A stretch of 43,957 nt of DNA from Clostridium algoriphilum (GCF_020443705.1 NZ_JAIZZK010000031.1:1-43957); one strand, 5' to 3'; numbered from the stretch's first letter, positions 17,769-25,936 are shown. The notes: generated by a model not told the origin, from the letters alone. Program-made: numbers and translations.

Positions 17769-19118
17769 TTACATCCTAGTAGCTGCTGCTTCTTGTATCC
17801 CTTTATTAGTTATATTTAAAATTTCTTTTCTTCCTATTGAGTGATACTCTATTTGTCTTTTTTCTACGTCCCTTATTTTATAACAATTTCTACCATCGAA
17901 TATGATAGGAGTTTTCATTAGTTTTTCATAAACTTCTAATTTTAAAGATTTTATTTCGTCCCATTCAGTAAATATAAATGCTAAGTCTGCATCTTTCAAT
18001 GTTTCTTCTGGAGTAGTTACGTATTCTATCTCATTTGGATAAATCTTTTTAAAGTTTTCAATTCCAACCGGGTCATAAGCAACTATTTTTGCTCCTTCTT
18101 CTAAAAGTCTTCTTACATTTCTTATTGATGGAGCTTCTCTCAAATCATCTGTTCCAGGTTTAAATGTTAATCCTAAAACAGCTACTTTTAATCCTTTTAA
18201 ACTTCCAAGTCTTTGTTTTGCTTTTCTAAAAAGCTTATATTTTTGATTTTCATTAACTTCTATAGTTGCTTTTATTGTTTTTAATTCATATCCATTATCA
18301 TTTGCTAGCCAATGAAGTGCTTTTGTATCCTTTGGAAAGCATGATCCACCGTACCCAAGTCCTGCATTTAAGAATTTATCTCCTATTCTTGGATCATATC
18401 TCATTCCTTTTGTTACGTCTTCTATATCTGCTCCAACAATTTCACAAACATTTGCTATTTCATTTATAAAAGATATTTTCAAAGCTAAAAAATCATTTGA
18501 AGCATACTTTATCATTTCTGCACTTCTTCTATTAGCCACGACTATTGGTGTATTAAATCTTTCATATATACCTTTCAATGTATCTCTTGCCTTATCTGAT
18601 TCTACTCCAATTACTATTCTGTTAGCATGTAGTGTGTCTCTAACAGCCGTACCTTGAGCTAAAAACTCTGGGTTTGATGCGACTTCAATTTGAACATCAT
18701 TAACTAGCTGTTCTTTTAAAAACTCTTCTATTTTATCATTAGTTCCTATTGGAACTGTTGACTTAACTACAACCAAACAATCTTTTTCTACATTATGAGC
18801 TATCTGCTCAGCAACCTTATACACAAAATCTAAATTAGCTGAACCATCTTCCCGCTCAGGAGTTCCTACTCCTATAAAAATAACATCTGCATCTTTATAT
18901 GCATTTACATAATCAGTAGTGAAATTCAATCTTTTTGCATCATAGTTATTTTTCAAAAGTTCATCTAACCCTGGTTCGTATATAGGTGAAATCCCTTGTT
19001 TCATTATTTCAACTTTCTCTTGATTAATATCTACGCACGTAACATTATGACCAACTTCTGATAAGCATGCTCCTGTAACTAAGCCTACATAACCAGTTCC
19101 TGCTACAACTATCTTCAT
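17769..19118 (-). CDS. ugd: UDP-glucose 6-dehydrogenase
   Basis: This 449-residue enzyme oxidises UDP-glucose to UDP-glucuronate with two NAD+. It has the N-terminal GTGYVGLVTG dinucleotide loop, STVPIGT, and the catalytic Cys in GYGGSCFPKD, then the C-terminal UDP-binding domain with GLTFKPGTDDLREAPS. Length and domain order are normal. UDP-GDP-mannose dehydrogenases share the fold, but these motifs fit Ugd/TuaD best. It supplies glucuronate for the polymer and is the second gene of the transcription unit, which makes an acidic exopolysaccharide likely. It also gives context for the heparinase-like lyase at the end of the locus. Confidence 0.93.
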   Translation of the reverse strand: MKIVVAGTGYVGLVTGACLSEVGHNVTCVDINQEKVEIMKQGISPIYEPGLDELLKNNYDAKRLNFTTDYVNAYKDADVIFIGVGTPEREDGSANLDFVYKVAEQIAHNVEKDCLVVVKSTVPIGTNDKIEEFLKEQLVNDVQIEVASNPEFLAQGTAVRDTLHANRIVIGVESDKARDTLKGIYERFNTPIVVANRRSAEMIKYASNDFLALKISFINEIANVCEIVGADIEDVTKGMRYDPRIGDKFLNAGLGYGGSCFPKDTKALHWLANDNGYELKTIKATIEVNENQKYKLFRKAKQRLGSLKGLKVAVLGLTFKPGTDDLREAPSIRNVRRLLEEGAKIVAYDPVGIENFKKIYPNEIEYVTTPEETLKDADLAFIFTEWDEIKSLKLEVYEKLMKTPIIFDGRNCYKIRDVEKRQIEYHSIGRKEILNITNKGIQEAAATRM

Positions 19119-19197
19119 AAATTTATACTCCTCATTTCTTCATTATCTTTTCAAAAAAATTTTAATTACTAGTTATCATTTTGCAATTAATAGCCTT

Positions 19198-19866
19198 TTA
19201 CCTTGCGCCTTCATCCCCAAATAACACTCCCACCGTTTTGAAAATGAGTATTATATCTACAAATGTATTTCTTTCTTCTATGTACTCAATATCCATCTCC
19301 ATCCATTCTGCAAAACTAATATCATTTCTACCTCTTACCTGCCAATAGCAAGTCAAACCTGGTTTTGCAATTAACCTTTGTTTTTGGAAAGATGTAAACT
19401 GCGCTACTTCCTTAGGCAAACTTGGTCTTGGTCCCACTAGGGACATTTCCCCTTTTAATATATTGAATAGCTGAGGTAACTCATCTATGCTTGTCTTTCT
19501 TATAAATTTTCCTATTTTAGTTATTCTTGGGTCCTCTTTCATTTTAAACATAGGTCCTGACATTTCATTTTCATGTTTAAGCTTGTCTAGAAGACCTTCT
19601 GCATCCATGCACATAGATCTAAATTTATACATCTTAAATCCCTTACCATCTTGTCCAACTCTATTTTGAGCAAAAAAAACAGGTCCTTTCGAATCTAACT
19701 TAATCCAAATACCCACTAAAATCATCACCGGACTTATTATTAGAATTCCGCATAATGCTCCTATAATATCAATAACTCTTTTAATTATAAAATATCCTGC
19801 ATTTTTCTCATATTCTCTGGAATATTCTACATGTGACACACTTGTACTTCTCTCCAATTCTTGCAA
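19198..19866 (-). CDS. Initiating sugar-phosphate transferase (undecaprenyl-phosphate)
   Basis: This 222-residue monotopic phosphoglycosyl transferase starts the repeat unit by moving a sugar 1-phosphate from a UDP-sugar to undecaprenyl phosphate. One hydrophobic re-entrant segment, at roughly residues 29-52, follows KRVIDIIGALCG. The catalytic core contains QNRVGQDGKGFKMYKFRSM, and SIDELPQLFNILKGEMSLVG with the Asp-Glu pair. The C-terminal CYWQVRGRN motif is typical. It lacks the long N-terminal membrane domain of WbaP/WcaJ, so it is the short EpsL/PglC-like type. It uses a TTG start preceded by GGGGGGAT. It is the first gene downstream of the locus promoter. Confidence 0.92.
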   Translation of the reverse strand: MQELERSTSVSHVEYSREYEKNAGYFIIKRVIDIIGALCGILIISPVMILVGIWIKLDSKGPVFFAQNRVGQDGKGFKMYKFRSMCMDAEGLLDKLKHENEMSGPMFKMKEDPRITKIGKFIRKTSIDELPQLFNILKGEMSLVGPRPSLPKEVAQFTSFQKQRLIAKPGLTCYWQVRGRNDISFAEWMEMDIEYIEERNTFVDIILIFKTVGVLFGDEGAR

Positions 19867-19991
19867 TGATATCCCCCCATTTATTAGTATACAGTTTCTT
19901 ATACTTTATCCTATGCTTTATCCCCATATTTTACAACTAAATCTAAAATTTCCATTTTAATTTGGTAATTTCTACAAAGTATTCTCATTTC

Positions 19992-20020
19992 ATTATATAA
20001 CTTTATGAATTTTGTGGCAA
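19992..20020 (-). promoter_or_regulatory. Sigma-A-type promoter of the exopolysaccharide locus
   Basis: On the minus strand TTGCCA (20015-20020) and TATAAT (19992-19997) are spaced by exactly 17 bp, with a perfect -10 box. Transcription would start near 19985, leaving a leader of about 120 nt before the TTG start of the priming transferase at 19866. Confidence 0.65.
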
Positions 20021-20470
20021 CTTTTTAAGTTTGCAATTAAGTACGTTAATATCGCTATACTTCATAATACATTCGATTCCTAATTATTCCATAGTTTGTA
20101 TTTTTCTTTTACAACTATAAATGCCTTTAAAGGGTTATATATCAAGGCTTTACAATTCTACATCAATCGACTAAATGCGTTTTTTTTGCAACTATCCGTG
20201 TTTATTTTTAATAAAAATTGGTTGTTTTTTTCTTATTTGTTTTATAAAATTAAAGAATGCATTTAACATATAATTATATACATGTAAATTCATCTTAATT
20301 ATTTAAATGATTATACCATGATATTTATAATTTGTTTACATGTATTTTATGTAATTATATGCCATCGTTTTTCAAAGTTGCTCTATCTATTCCTATACTT
20401 AATTTAAAGACTACTAAAATATCAATTTATTCAGTAACTTATGGCCTTAAATGGATTGGTCAGAAATCAC

Positions 20471-20499
20471 TTGACACCAGATTATGTTAATAATATAAT
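20471..20499 (+). promoter_or_regulatory. Consensus sigma-A promoter of the accessory island
   Basis: TTGACA (20471-20476) and TATAAT (20494-20499) are both perfect and separated by 17 bp. Transcription would start near 20506, giving a leader of about 110 nt with a strong hairpin before the GTG start at 20619. Such a full-consensus promoter suggests high basal expression unless repressed. Confidence 0.75.
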
Positions 20500-20566
20500 A
20501 ATAATTGTAAAATATGTGTTATTATGAAATTTAGGATATATTAGTCAAACTATAAATTTACAAATG

Positions 20567-20598
20567 ATATTATGCAAGCTTATAATATTGCATAATAT
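20567..20598 (+). promoter_or_regulatory. Leader hairpin before the 174-residue protein gene
   Basis: Perfect 11-bp arms (20567-20577 and 20588-20598) surround a 10-nt loop. The hairpin ends five bases before the TGGAGGC ribosome binding site at 20604-20610. It could stabilise the mRNA or be a protein-binding site. It has no T run, so it is not a terminator. Confidence 0.5.
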
Positions 20599-20618
20599 AA
20601 TGATGGAGGCGAATTAAC

Positions 20619-21143
20619 GTGAGTGAACAACTCGTACAACAGAATGTAAAATCTAATTTCTTCAAAAAATTCTTTTTTAATTTTAAAGTTAATAGGGCAC
20701 TTAAGGACTGTAATGATATTGAATCGTATTTACTAAGAAATAAATATTTAAGTAAATCCGATAGTCGATTAAACTTAATAATTTCAGATGGGTTTAACAA
20801 TGATGTAGACGATAATTATTTCTTATATAAGGGATACACCGCAAATGGAAGTATAACTCCTTTAAAAAAATATACTTTTATTGATGGAGAAATAGAGAAA
20901 TACACAGATGTAGTTAGTCGCGATATTATTATTGTAGATTTATATGAGAAAAGCACATACTTACATAGTTATTCTAAAAATTCTCGACATATTACAGGCT
21001 ATTTGATTAAAGAAGAAATAAAATCCGATACAACTAAAACTTTAATCTTTAGCAATGAAATGGTTAAAATAAATATTAAGAATATTAATAAATTTGATAC
21101 TATTAGCATCGTTGATGATTTCATAAATAAATTTATCATGTAA
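20619..21143 (+). CDS. Uncharacterised 174-residue protein
   Basis: No family is recognised. The protein begins with a GTG preceded by GGAGGC at good spacing. A basic, Phe-rich amphipathic stretch lies at about residues 13-26 (NFFKKFFFNFKVNR) and might contact a membrane or nucleic acid. The rest is mixed alpha/beta, rich in Asp, Ser and Tyr, with no signal peptide or transmembrane segment. It has a full-consensus promoter upstream and its own strong terminator directly after the stop codon, so it is a monocistronic unit. The next gene is the unusual GTPase at 21559. Whether they work together is unknown. Confidence 0.75.
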   Translation: MSEQLVQQNVKSNFFKKFFFNFKVNRALKDCNDIESYLLRNKYLSKSDSRLNLIISDGFNNDVDDNYFLYKGYTANGSITPLKKYTFIDGEIEKYTDVVSRDIIIVDLYEKSTYLHSYSKNSRHITGYLIKEEIKSDTTKTLIFSNEMVKINIKNINKFDTISIVDDFINKFIM

Positions 21144-21172
21144 ATAGCTCTCCATACTGGAGAGCTATTTTT
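21143..21172 (+). terminator. Intrinsic terminator of the 174-residue protein gene
   Basis: An 11-bp stem (21144-21154 with 21158-21168) with a 3-nt loop is followed by a run of T. It begins at the stop codon, so it tightly ends this transcription unit. Confidence 0.85.
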
Positions 21173-21545
21173 ATATCATCAATTTCTAACAAATTATTAT
21201 AATCTGCTATTTTACTATTAATATAACTGAAATATAATTCTTATTGCCCTTTCTAGTTTAAATTATCTTTCTGTAGACTTACACCAATACCTATAGCTAA
21301 CTAAATTATTAATAAATAAGAAGAAAGATAATTAATGGGATTCTGATTATGGAATCCCTTAAAACATATCTAAATTAATATCGTTTAGTAGCATATATTG
21401 ATAAATTGTAATAGAATTTAGAATAATTTTTAAATTTTACTCCGAAATAAAGGAGTTTCAGAGTTTACGTAGAATATACTTACATATTATCAAATATTTT
21501 GAATATATATGAGGTATTATATACATTCTAAAGATCTTTGATGTT
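21173..21545 (+). other. Intergenic region before the GTPase gene
   Basis: No gene is seen. Two hairpins are visible. GGGATTC at 21337-21343 pairs with GAATCCC at 21352-21358 around an 8-nt loop. ACTCC at 21439-21443 pairs with GGAGT at 21452-21456. No promoter with two convincing boxes could be assigned, although the gene downstream must have one here because a terminator stands before it. Confidence 0.4.
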
Positions 21546-21558
21546 AAGGAGGACTATA

Positions 21559-23103
21559 ATGAGAGATAAAGAATTAAAAGGAACCATTGATGATTTGCAT
21601 AGGCCTAATCAAGACAGCGATATTATAGCTTTCTATAAACGAATATTTAAAGCTTCAGACCCCACCATTATTGAGTTAGTAGGAACAACCGGAGCCGGGA
21701 AAACTACTTTTTGTCAGCAGTTTGTAGATGAAGAAGGAAAAAAATTGTTACGTAAAACTATATCGTCTTTAAACAACAGTACTTTAATGCACACAGATAT
21801 AGCTATTCTTGAAGATACAAAGAACAGGCTTTTCTTAAAAGCGAGAACTAAAAGTGATATAATTAGAGACTTAATTTTAGTCGCTCTAAATATAGATGCA
21901 GAATATAAGTTTGATATTAAAAAAAGCATTACTGATGTTGTTAACAAAGCAGGCGTAAAGAAAAATACTGAGAGGGGAATTAAGGTTAATATCGATTTGT
22001 TTCAGGGGGTGTATAATCTATTTAGGACTAGTAAGTTACTCCGAGAATTTCAGGTAATAGCAAAAGACTTGCAACTCAATTTTACGAGTAGTGATAACAT
22101 TCATAGCTATATAAATAATAACATAGCAAATGAAAATCTAACTAGACTTCTTGACTATATAATATATTTAAAATTAAATATAAATGATTTCTACGGATTG
22201 CGTCATGAAATTTCTCTGGGTCATAAAAATATTTTAGAGAAAACTATTATACCTTCCAATGCATTTAATAAATATAAGGAAAAATTAGAAGAATATCGTG
22301 AAATAATATCATTTAGATTCCTTTTTGAACAGGCAATATTAGTATTAAAATGTGATGAAAAAGCTAAACAGAGTTTACCTGAAAAATTTAAAAATGGAAT
22401 TGTGTTTAGAGACCTACATGGGCATAGAAAAATAGAGGGTCAAGTCACAGAAACTAATCTTGAAGTTAGCTGTAAAATATTACTTGTACCAGTCGCCACT
22501 GGCGGAGCACTAGTTGATGATAAATTTGTAGAAGAGTTAAAAAACATTATTATATCAAAGCCAAAAGAAAGTATAGTAGTAATAACAAAGATTGATAAGG
22601 CAAGCTCTTATGAGAAATATACACAAAACAACTATGTGGCTTTTATTGAGACTTTAAAGGAACAAATAGTTACTGCTCATAATAACTTAATTGATAAATT
22701 ACAAAAAAATATAGAATTGGATGTAGGGCATGTTTGTAAATTTGCTAATAACACAATGCTAAGAAAAACACTTAAATGCTTTGATAATGCTTATCTATCA
22801 ATGATCACTAAAGATAAAGAAGGAAATTTTGATGCCGAACTTCATAAAATAATATGTAAAAATAAAAGTAACCAAGAGATATCGTCAAATGATATAGAAG
22901 ATATAGCCTTCGTAGAAAATTGGCATACTGTAATTGCAAGTACTCTAGAAAGCGAAAATAAAACTTCTTATGATACAGGTACTATGAGTTCCAATAATGT
23001 ATTGGATAAGAACAAGAAAAATAAATTAAGGGTAATGCTATCGAGAAATATAAAACGTATGATCTCAACCTATATTAGTTCTTTAAAATATATATTAGTA
23101 TAA
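21559..23103 (+). CDS. Large P-loop GTPase-like protein of unknown family
   Basis: This 514-residue protein has G1/Walker A at residues 42-50 (GTTGAGKTT), a G3-like DLHG at 285-288, and a G4-like TKID at 343-346 following the hydrophobic strand SIVVI. The order matches TRAFAC-class GTPases. However, about 235 residues lie between G1 and G3, far more than in Ras- or Era-like proteins, so an inserted helical domain is likely. The region after G4 is predominantly charged helices with a Lys/Arg-rich tail. No transmembrane segment is evident. The ATG at 21559 is chosen because AAGGAGG lies six bases before it; frames starting at 21538-21541 would translate through that site. It is monocistronic, with a terminator at 23119. 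The function is unknown. Dynamin-like remodelling or a defence role are only possibilities. Confidence 0.75.
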   Translation: MRDKELKGTIDDLHRPNQDSDIIAFYKRIFKASDPTIIELVGTTGAGKTTFCQQFVDEEGKKLLRKTISSLNNSTLMHTDIAILEDTKNRLFLKARTKSDIIRDLILVALNIDAEYKFDIKKSITDVVNKAGVKKNTERGIKVNIDLFQGVYNLFRTSKLLREFQVIAKDLQLNFTSSDNIHSYINNNIANENLTRLLDYIIYLKLNINDFYGLRHEISLGHKNILEKTIIPSNAFNKYKEKLEEYREIISFRFLFEQAILVLKCDEKAKQSLPEKFKNGIVFRDLHGHRKIEGQVTETNLEVSCKILLVPVATGGALVDDKFVEELKNIIISKPKESIVVITKIDKASSYEKYTQNNYVAFIETLKEQIVTAHNNLIDKLQKNIELDVGHVCKFANNTMLRKTLKCFDNAYLSMITKDKEGNFDAELHKIICKNKSNQEISSNDIEDIAFVENWHTVIASTLESENKTSYDTGTMSSNNVLDKNKKNKLRVMLSRNIKRMISTYISSLKYILV

Positions 23104-23118
23104 ATAAATATAAAACAG

Positions 23119-23167
23119 AAGGAAAAGTTATGACCAGTTAATACCGGCATAGCTTTTCCTCTTTCTT
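23119..23167 (+). terminator. Intrinsic terminator of the GTPase gene
   Basis: A 13-bp stem (23120-23132 with 23148-23160, including one G-T pair) surrounds a 15-nt loop and is followed by a C/T-rich tail. It lies 16 bases after the stop codon of the GTPase gene. Confidence 0.75.
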
Positions 23168-23300
23168 TATCTTACCTCTTTAAACTCCATTGTAATCACC
23201 CTTAGCCATTTTATTTATTGTTTTTACCTCTTTATACCATTGCTCATTGTTTATAGTCAATGCAATATAGATAATAAATACAAATATGTTTATAAAAGTA

Positions 23301-23329
23301 TTGTTAACATTCAATATTTATGATATATT
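23301..23329 (+). promoter_or_regulatory. Probable promoter of the HTH gene
   Basis: TTGTTA (23301-23306) and TATATT (23324-23329) are spaced by 17 bp, about 60 bp upstream of the HTH gene start. The boxes are good but not perfect matches in AT-rich DNA. Confidence 0.45.
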
Positions 23330-23388
23330 GTTTACAGATAATGTAACTGGCTTTAAACAATGTACTTATTTTAAGGGGGAAGATCTAG

Positions 23389-23637
23389 ATGGGATTAAAC
23401 AAATCTGCATTGCAGAATTTAATGGATGAACGGTTTAATAAAAGTTATACAAAGCTTTCTAAGGCTATTGGTGTAGATGTAGCACATGTGTACCGAGTTC
23501 TGGTTAAGAATAATACTCCAGGTATAAAGTTTTTCAATGGAATAATGAAGTGGTGTACAGATAATCAATTAGATTATAGAGAATTTATATATTTGCCCAA
23601 GCCATTCAATATAGTTAATGGCAAAACAAAATTATAA
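23389..23637 (+). CDS. Small helix-turn-helix protein (Cro/XRE-like)
   Basis: This 82-residue protein has a central stretch with helix-turn-helix spacing, YTKLSKAIGVDVAHVYRVL, at about residues 23-41. In this arrangement residues KLSKAIG form the first helix and VAHVYRVL the recognition helix. The rest may form the short bundle seen in phage Cro/C2-type repressors. An AAGGGGGAAG ribosome binding site precedes the ATG. It lies immediately upstream of a phage-type replisome organizer, so it probably controls this small replication-like module. The operator could be local, for example the tandem repeats at 24949-25010, but this is inference. Confidence 0.7.
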   Translation: MGLNKSALQNLMDERFNKSYTKLSKAIGVDVAHVYRVLVKNNTPGIKFFNGIMKWCTDNQLDYREFIYLPKPFNIVNGKTKL

Positions 23638-23728
23638 ATATGAATTAAGTAAAACTCATTGTGTGTAGTAGGAAATTAGGTTATACGTGATTATGAAATC
23701 ATAATTAAAAACTTAGGGGGAATAAATA

Positions 23729-24889
23729 ATGGCTAAATATAGACAGCTTTATACAGAATTTTGGAGTGATAGTTTTATCCTTGAACTAACGACTGAGGAA
23801 AAACTTTTTTATTTATATCTTATATCAAACTCAAAAACTACCCAATGCAGCATATTTGAATTGTCTAATAAGATAATATCGATAGAAACTGGGATTAACA
23901 TAGAAATTGTAGAAAAGTTACTTATTAAATTCTGCGAGTATAACAAGATCTTATACTGTAAGGATACAAAAGAGATTATGGTATTAAATTGGATGAAATA
24001 CAATATACCCAATAACATAAATGCTATAAAATGCGTTCGAAACGAGCTCAATAAAATAAAATGTAAAACATTTCTTAAGATTTTATTTAATAAATGTTAT
24101 GCATCTCAATTGGATGTGGATAAAATTTTTGAGAACCTTAATATAGAGGAACCCTTTATTAGTCCTTCTGCAGATAATATTTCTTCAGAAAATAACTCTA
24201 ATGTAATTTGCACGAAAATAAAAAATCCAAAAATCCAGGCCACTAATAATTCTGAAAAACCGGAAGAAATTGAGGAACCTAGTGATTGCCTAATTGATAA
24301 GCCTATTACGAGTTCCTTACAAGGGGCTTGCCAGCCCCTACCAAGTAATAGAATAAGAAGTAATAAGCAAGAAGTAAGAAATAAAAAACAAGAATTAATA
24401 AATAAAGAAGAAGAAGAAGTACTAACTAAGAAAGAAACATTAACTAAAAAAAAATCAATAACTAGTGAACTAGAGATAGCTAAAGAAACTGCAGAAATAA
24501 TAAAACAGGAAGATAATTCTGCTGCTGATGGATATGATCTAAACAGTATAATTAAAATATTCGAAGAAAATGTACATGCTATTACGCCACTTGTGTATAA
24601 AAAAATATTATACTTTACAACACATGTAAGTAACAAAGTTATCATTATGGCTATACATGAAGCTGTTAACTATAATGCTAAAACTATAAAATACATCACT
24701 AAAATCTTAAACAACTGGATCAGTAAAGGCATAAAAACTGCTGAGCAGGTAATTGACTATCAAAAACAATGGGCTAATAGAAATATGAAAGAGAAAGTAA
24801 ACAATGTAAAAAGTGGTGGCTTCTGCGACTATGAACAAAGAATTTATGATATCGATGCTTTAGAAAAACAACTATTAGGAATAGCTTAA
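23729..24889 (+). CDS. Phage-type replisome organizer with C-terminal DnaD domain
   Basis: This 386-residue protein has the N-terminal winged-helix of phage replisome organizers (YRQLYTEFWSDSFILELT, then EEKLFYLYLISNSKTTQCSI and IMVLNWMKYN). A low-complexity Lys/Glu-rich linker at about residues 210-260 follows. The C-terminal DnaD/DnaB-type domain is at about 265-345 and ends in AKTIKYITKILNNWISKGIK, the family's helix. Such proteins bind an origin and help load the helicase in phages of low-GC Gram-positive bacteria. No helicase loader, helicase or primase follows, so any replicon here is incomplete or depends on the host. A GGGGGAA ribosome binding site precedes the ATG. The 22-bp repeats begin 60 bp after the stop codon. 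Confidence 0.85.
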   Translation: MAKYRQLYTEFWSDSFILELTTEEKLFYLYLISNSKTTQCSIFELSNKIISIETGINIEIVEKLLIKFCEYNKILYCKDTKEIMVLNWMKYNIPNNINAIKCVRNELNKIKCKTFLKILFNKCYASQLDVDKIFENLNIEEPFISPSADNISSENNSNVICTKIKNPKIQATNNSEKPEEIEEPSDCLIDKPITSSLQGACQPLPSNRIRSNKQEVRNKKQELINKEEEEVLTKKETLTKKKSITSELEIAKETAEIIKQEDNSAADGYDLNSIIKIFEENVHAITPLVYKKILYFTTHVSNKVIIMAIHEAVNYNAKTIKYITKILNNWISKGIKTAEQVIDYQKQWANRNMKEKVNNVKSGGFCDYEQRIYDIDALEKQLLGIA

Positions 24890-24948
24890 TAACCAATTAT
24901 TTTTGAGTATACATTATATAAAACAAGTAAAATCAATCAGTGTACGTT

Positions 24949-25010
24949 TATATGTACACGTACGTACATGTATATGTACACGTATGTACATGTATATGTA
25001 CACGTACACT
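24949..25010. repeat. 22-bp tandem repeats rich in GTAC palindromes
   Basis: Two full copies (24949-24970 and 24971-24992) and an 18-base partial copy (24993-25010) each begin TATATGTACACGTA. The copies differ at only a few positions. The units are made of overlapping short palindromes such as GTAC, ACGT and ACATGT, and the array is nearly pure alternating purine-pyrimidine. The outer ends AGTGTACGT (24939-24947) and ACGTACACT (25002-25010) are complementary. It lies between the replisome organizer and the sigma factor genes, so it could be an iteron-like origin, an operator or both. Confidence 0.85.
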
Positions 25011-25019
25011 AGATATAAA
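24991..25019 (+). promoter_or_regulatory. Possible promoter of the sigma factor gene, overlapping the repeats
   Basis: TGTATA (24991-24996) and TATAAA (25014-25019) are spaced by 17 bp. The -35 region lies inside the 22-bp repeat array. A protein bound to the repeats would therefore block or modulate this promoter. The -35 match is weak. Confidence 0.35.
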
Positions 25020-25036
25020 TAGGCGGTGTTTTTATT

Positions 25037-25570
25037 ATGGAAAAACTAATTGAAATGGCTAAAGCAAAAGAAAACGGAGCTACTGAGACAATAATTGAAA
25101 AATTTAAATATCTCATTTACAAGGAGGCATCGAGGTATCACATTCCAGGCTATGATACTGAGGACCTAATTCAGCACGGTTATCTATCTGTTATCAAATG
25201 CATAGCAATGTATAAGCTAGGTAGCAATAGTTTTAATGGTTACTGCATAAATGCTATAAGAATGAACTTCAAGGCCCTTCTAAAAGGAGAAATAAAACAT
25301 TTTAGAGAAGTTCCAAACAATGACATGCTAGATTTTGACCGAGCAGATCATTATGAATTTACTATAGAGGATGAAGTAATAGCCTATGATGAAGTGAAAA
25401 AATTATATGTTGCTCTTGATGCGCTCCTTCCATTCGAGCGCTCGGTACTTGAGAGGTACTACATCCTTGGCCACTCCATGGGAGAAATTGCTTGTGATAG
25501 TGATAAAAGCTACCATCAATTTGCAAGAATTAAGAGAAAAGCTCTTCAAAAGCTAAGAGCACTTATGTAA
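25037..25570 (+). CDS. Sigma-70 family RNA polymerase sigma factor (TcdR/BotR/UviA-like size)
   Basis: This 177-residue protein has region 2 (TEDLIQHGYLSVIKCIAMY, followed by FNGYCINAIRMNF) and region 4 (LLPFERSVLERYYILGHSMG, with a helix-turn-helix through IARIKRKALQKLR-like sequence). There is no region 1 or region 3. Size and architecture match the extracytoplasmic and group V toxin/bacteriocin sigma factors of clostridia. Its likely targets are close by: the DUF1659 and DUF2922 genes that follow within 82 and 60 bp gaps. The ribosome binding site AGGCGG is modest. Transcription may depend on the repeat-overlapping promoter. Whether it serves the island alone or other genes is unknown. Confidence 0.85.
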   Translation: MEKLIEMAKAKENGATETIIEKFKYLIYKEASRYHIPGYDTEDLIQHGYLSVIKCIAMYKLGSNSFNGYCINAIRMNFKALLKGEIKHFREVPNNDMLDFDRADHYEFTIEDEVIAYDEVKKLYVALDALLPFERSVLERYYILGHSMGEIACDSDKSYHQFARIKRKALQKLRALM

Positions 25571-25651
25571 ATAAATATATTTATAAACTCCGCACAAAAC
25601 TTAGCAGCACCATATATATTAAGTGAAAACAAAATAAAAGGAGTGATTAAT

Positions 25652-25876
25652 ATGGCAGTTATATCAACAAAGGTATCAAGCGCATTAAAAATTACAATGA
25701 AGGTAGGCGTAGACACTAGTGGTAATGACAAATACGCAACAAAAGTACTAGGTAATCTAAAGGTTTCTGCATTGGATGAAGATGTTTTTGAAATAGGACG
25801 AACTATCTCAGACATGAAAACTTATCCATTATTCGGACTAGACAGACAAGATCAGTTCAGCTTAGTTACAGCTTAA
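25652..25876 (+). CDS. DUF1659 domain protein
   Basis: This 74-residue protein matches the DUF1659 pattern. A first strand with ALKITMKVGVDTSGNDKYATK is followed by LKVSALDEDVFEIGRTISDM, and it ends with YPLFGLDRQDQFSLV. The function of the family is not known. The ATG at 25652 is preferred over the in-frame GTG at 25643 because AAAGGAG lies at the right distance upstream of it. DUF1659 genes in clostridia and bacilli are often paired with a DUF2922 gene, as here. The pair follows the sigma factor and shares the terminator at 26175. Confidence 0.85.
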   Translation: MAVISTKVSSALKITMKVGVDTSGNDKYATKVLGNLKVSALDEDVFEIGRTISDMKTYPLFGLDRQDQFSLVTA

Positions 25877-25936
25877 TTTATCAGTTTAGATCAAAGATTA
25901 TGAGCAGAATTTAAAATTTAAAGGGGGACAATTAAT

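Larger units (their letters stand above)
19867..20618. other. Divergent intergenic region with two promoters
   Basis: This AT-rich 750-bp region separates the leftward exopolysaccharide locus from the rightward accessory island. It holds the leftward promoter at 19992-20020 and the rightward promoter at 20471-20499. No gene is supported here. The middle part, about 20040-20460, contains no feature that can be named beyond runs of T and A. Confidence 0.6.

Noticed and set aside
20040-20460. Possible Spo0A-type boxes and a riboswitch in the long intergenic region
   Set aside because: TGTAGAA-like matches are expected by chance in such AT-rich DNA, and no conserved RNA motif could be recognised.
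24106-24645. 179-codon minus-strand frame opposite the replisome organizer
   Set aside because: It arises from the Lys/Glu-rich linker read backwards as Ser/Leu-rich sequence. No ribosome binding site or domain supports it.
24939-25010. CRISPR-like array
   Set aside because: The units are directly adjacent, with no unique spacers, and only about three copies exist. No cas gene is nearby.
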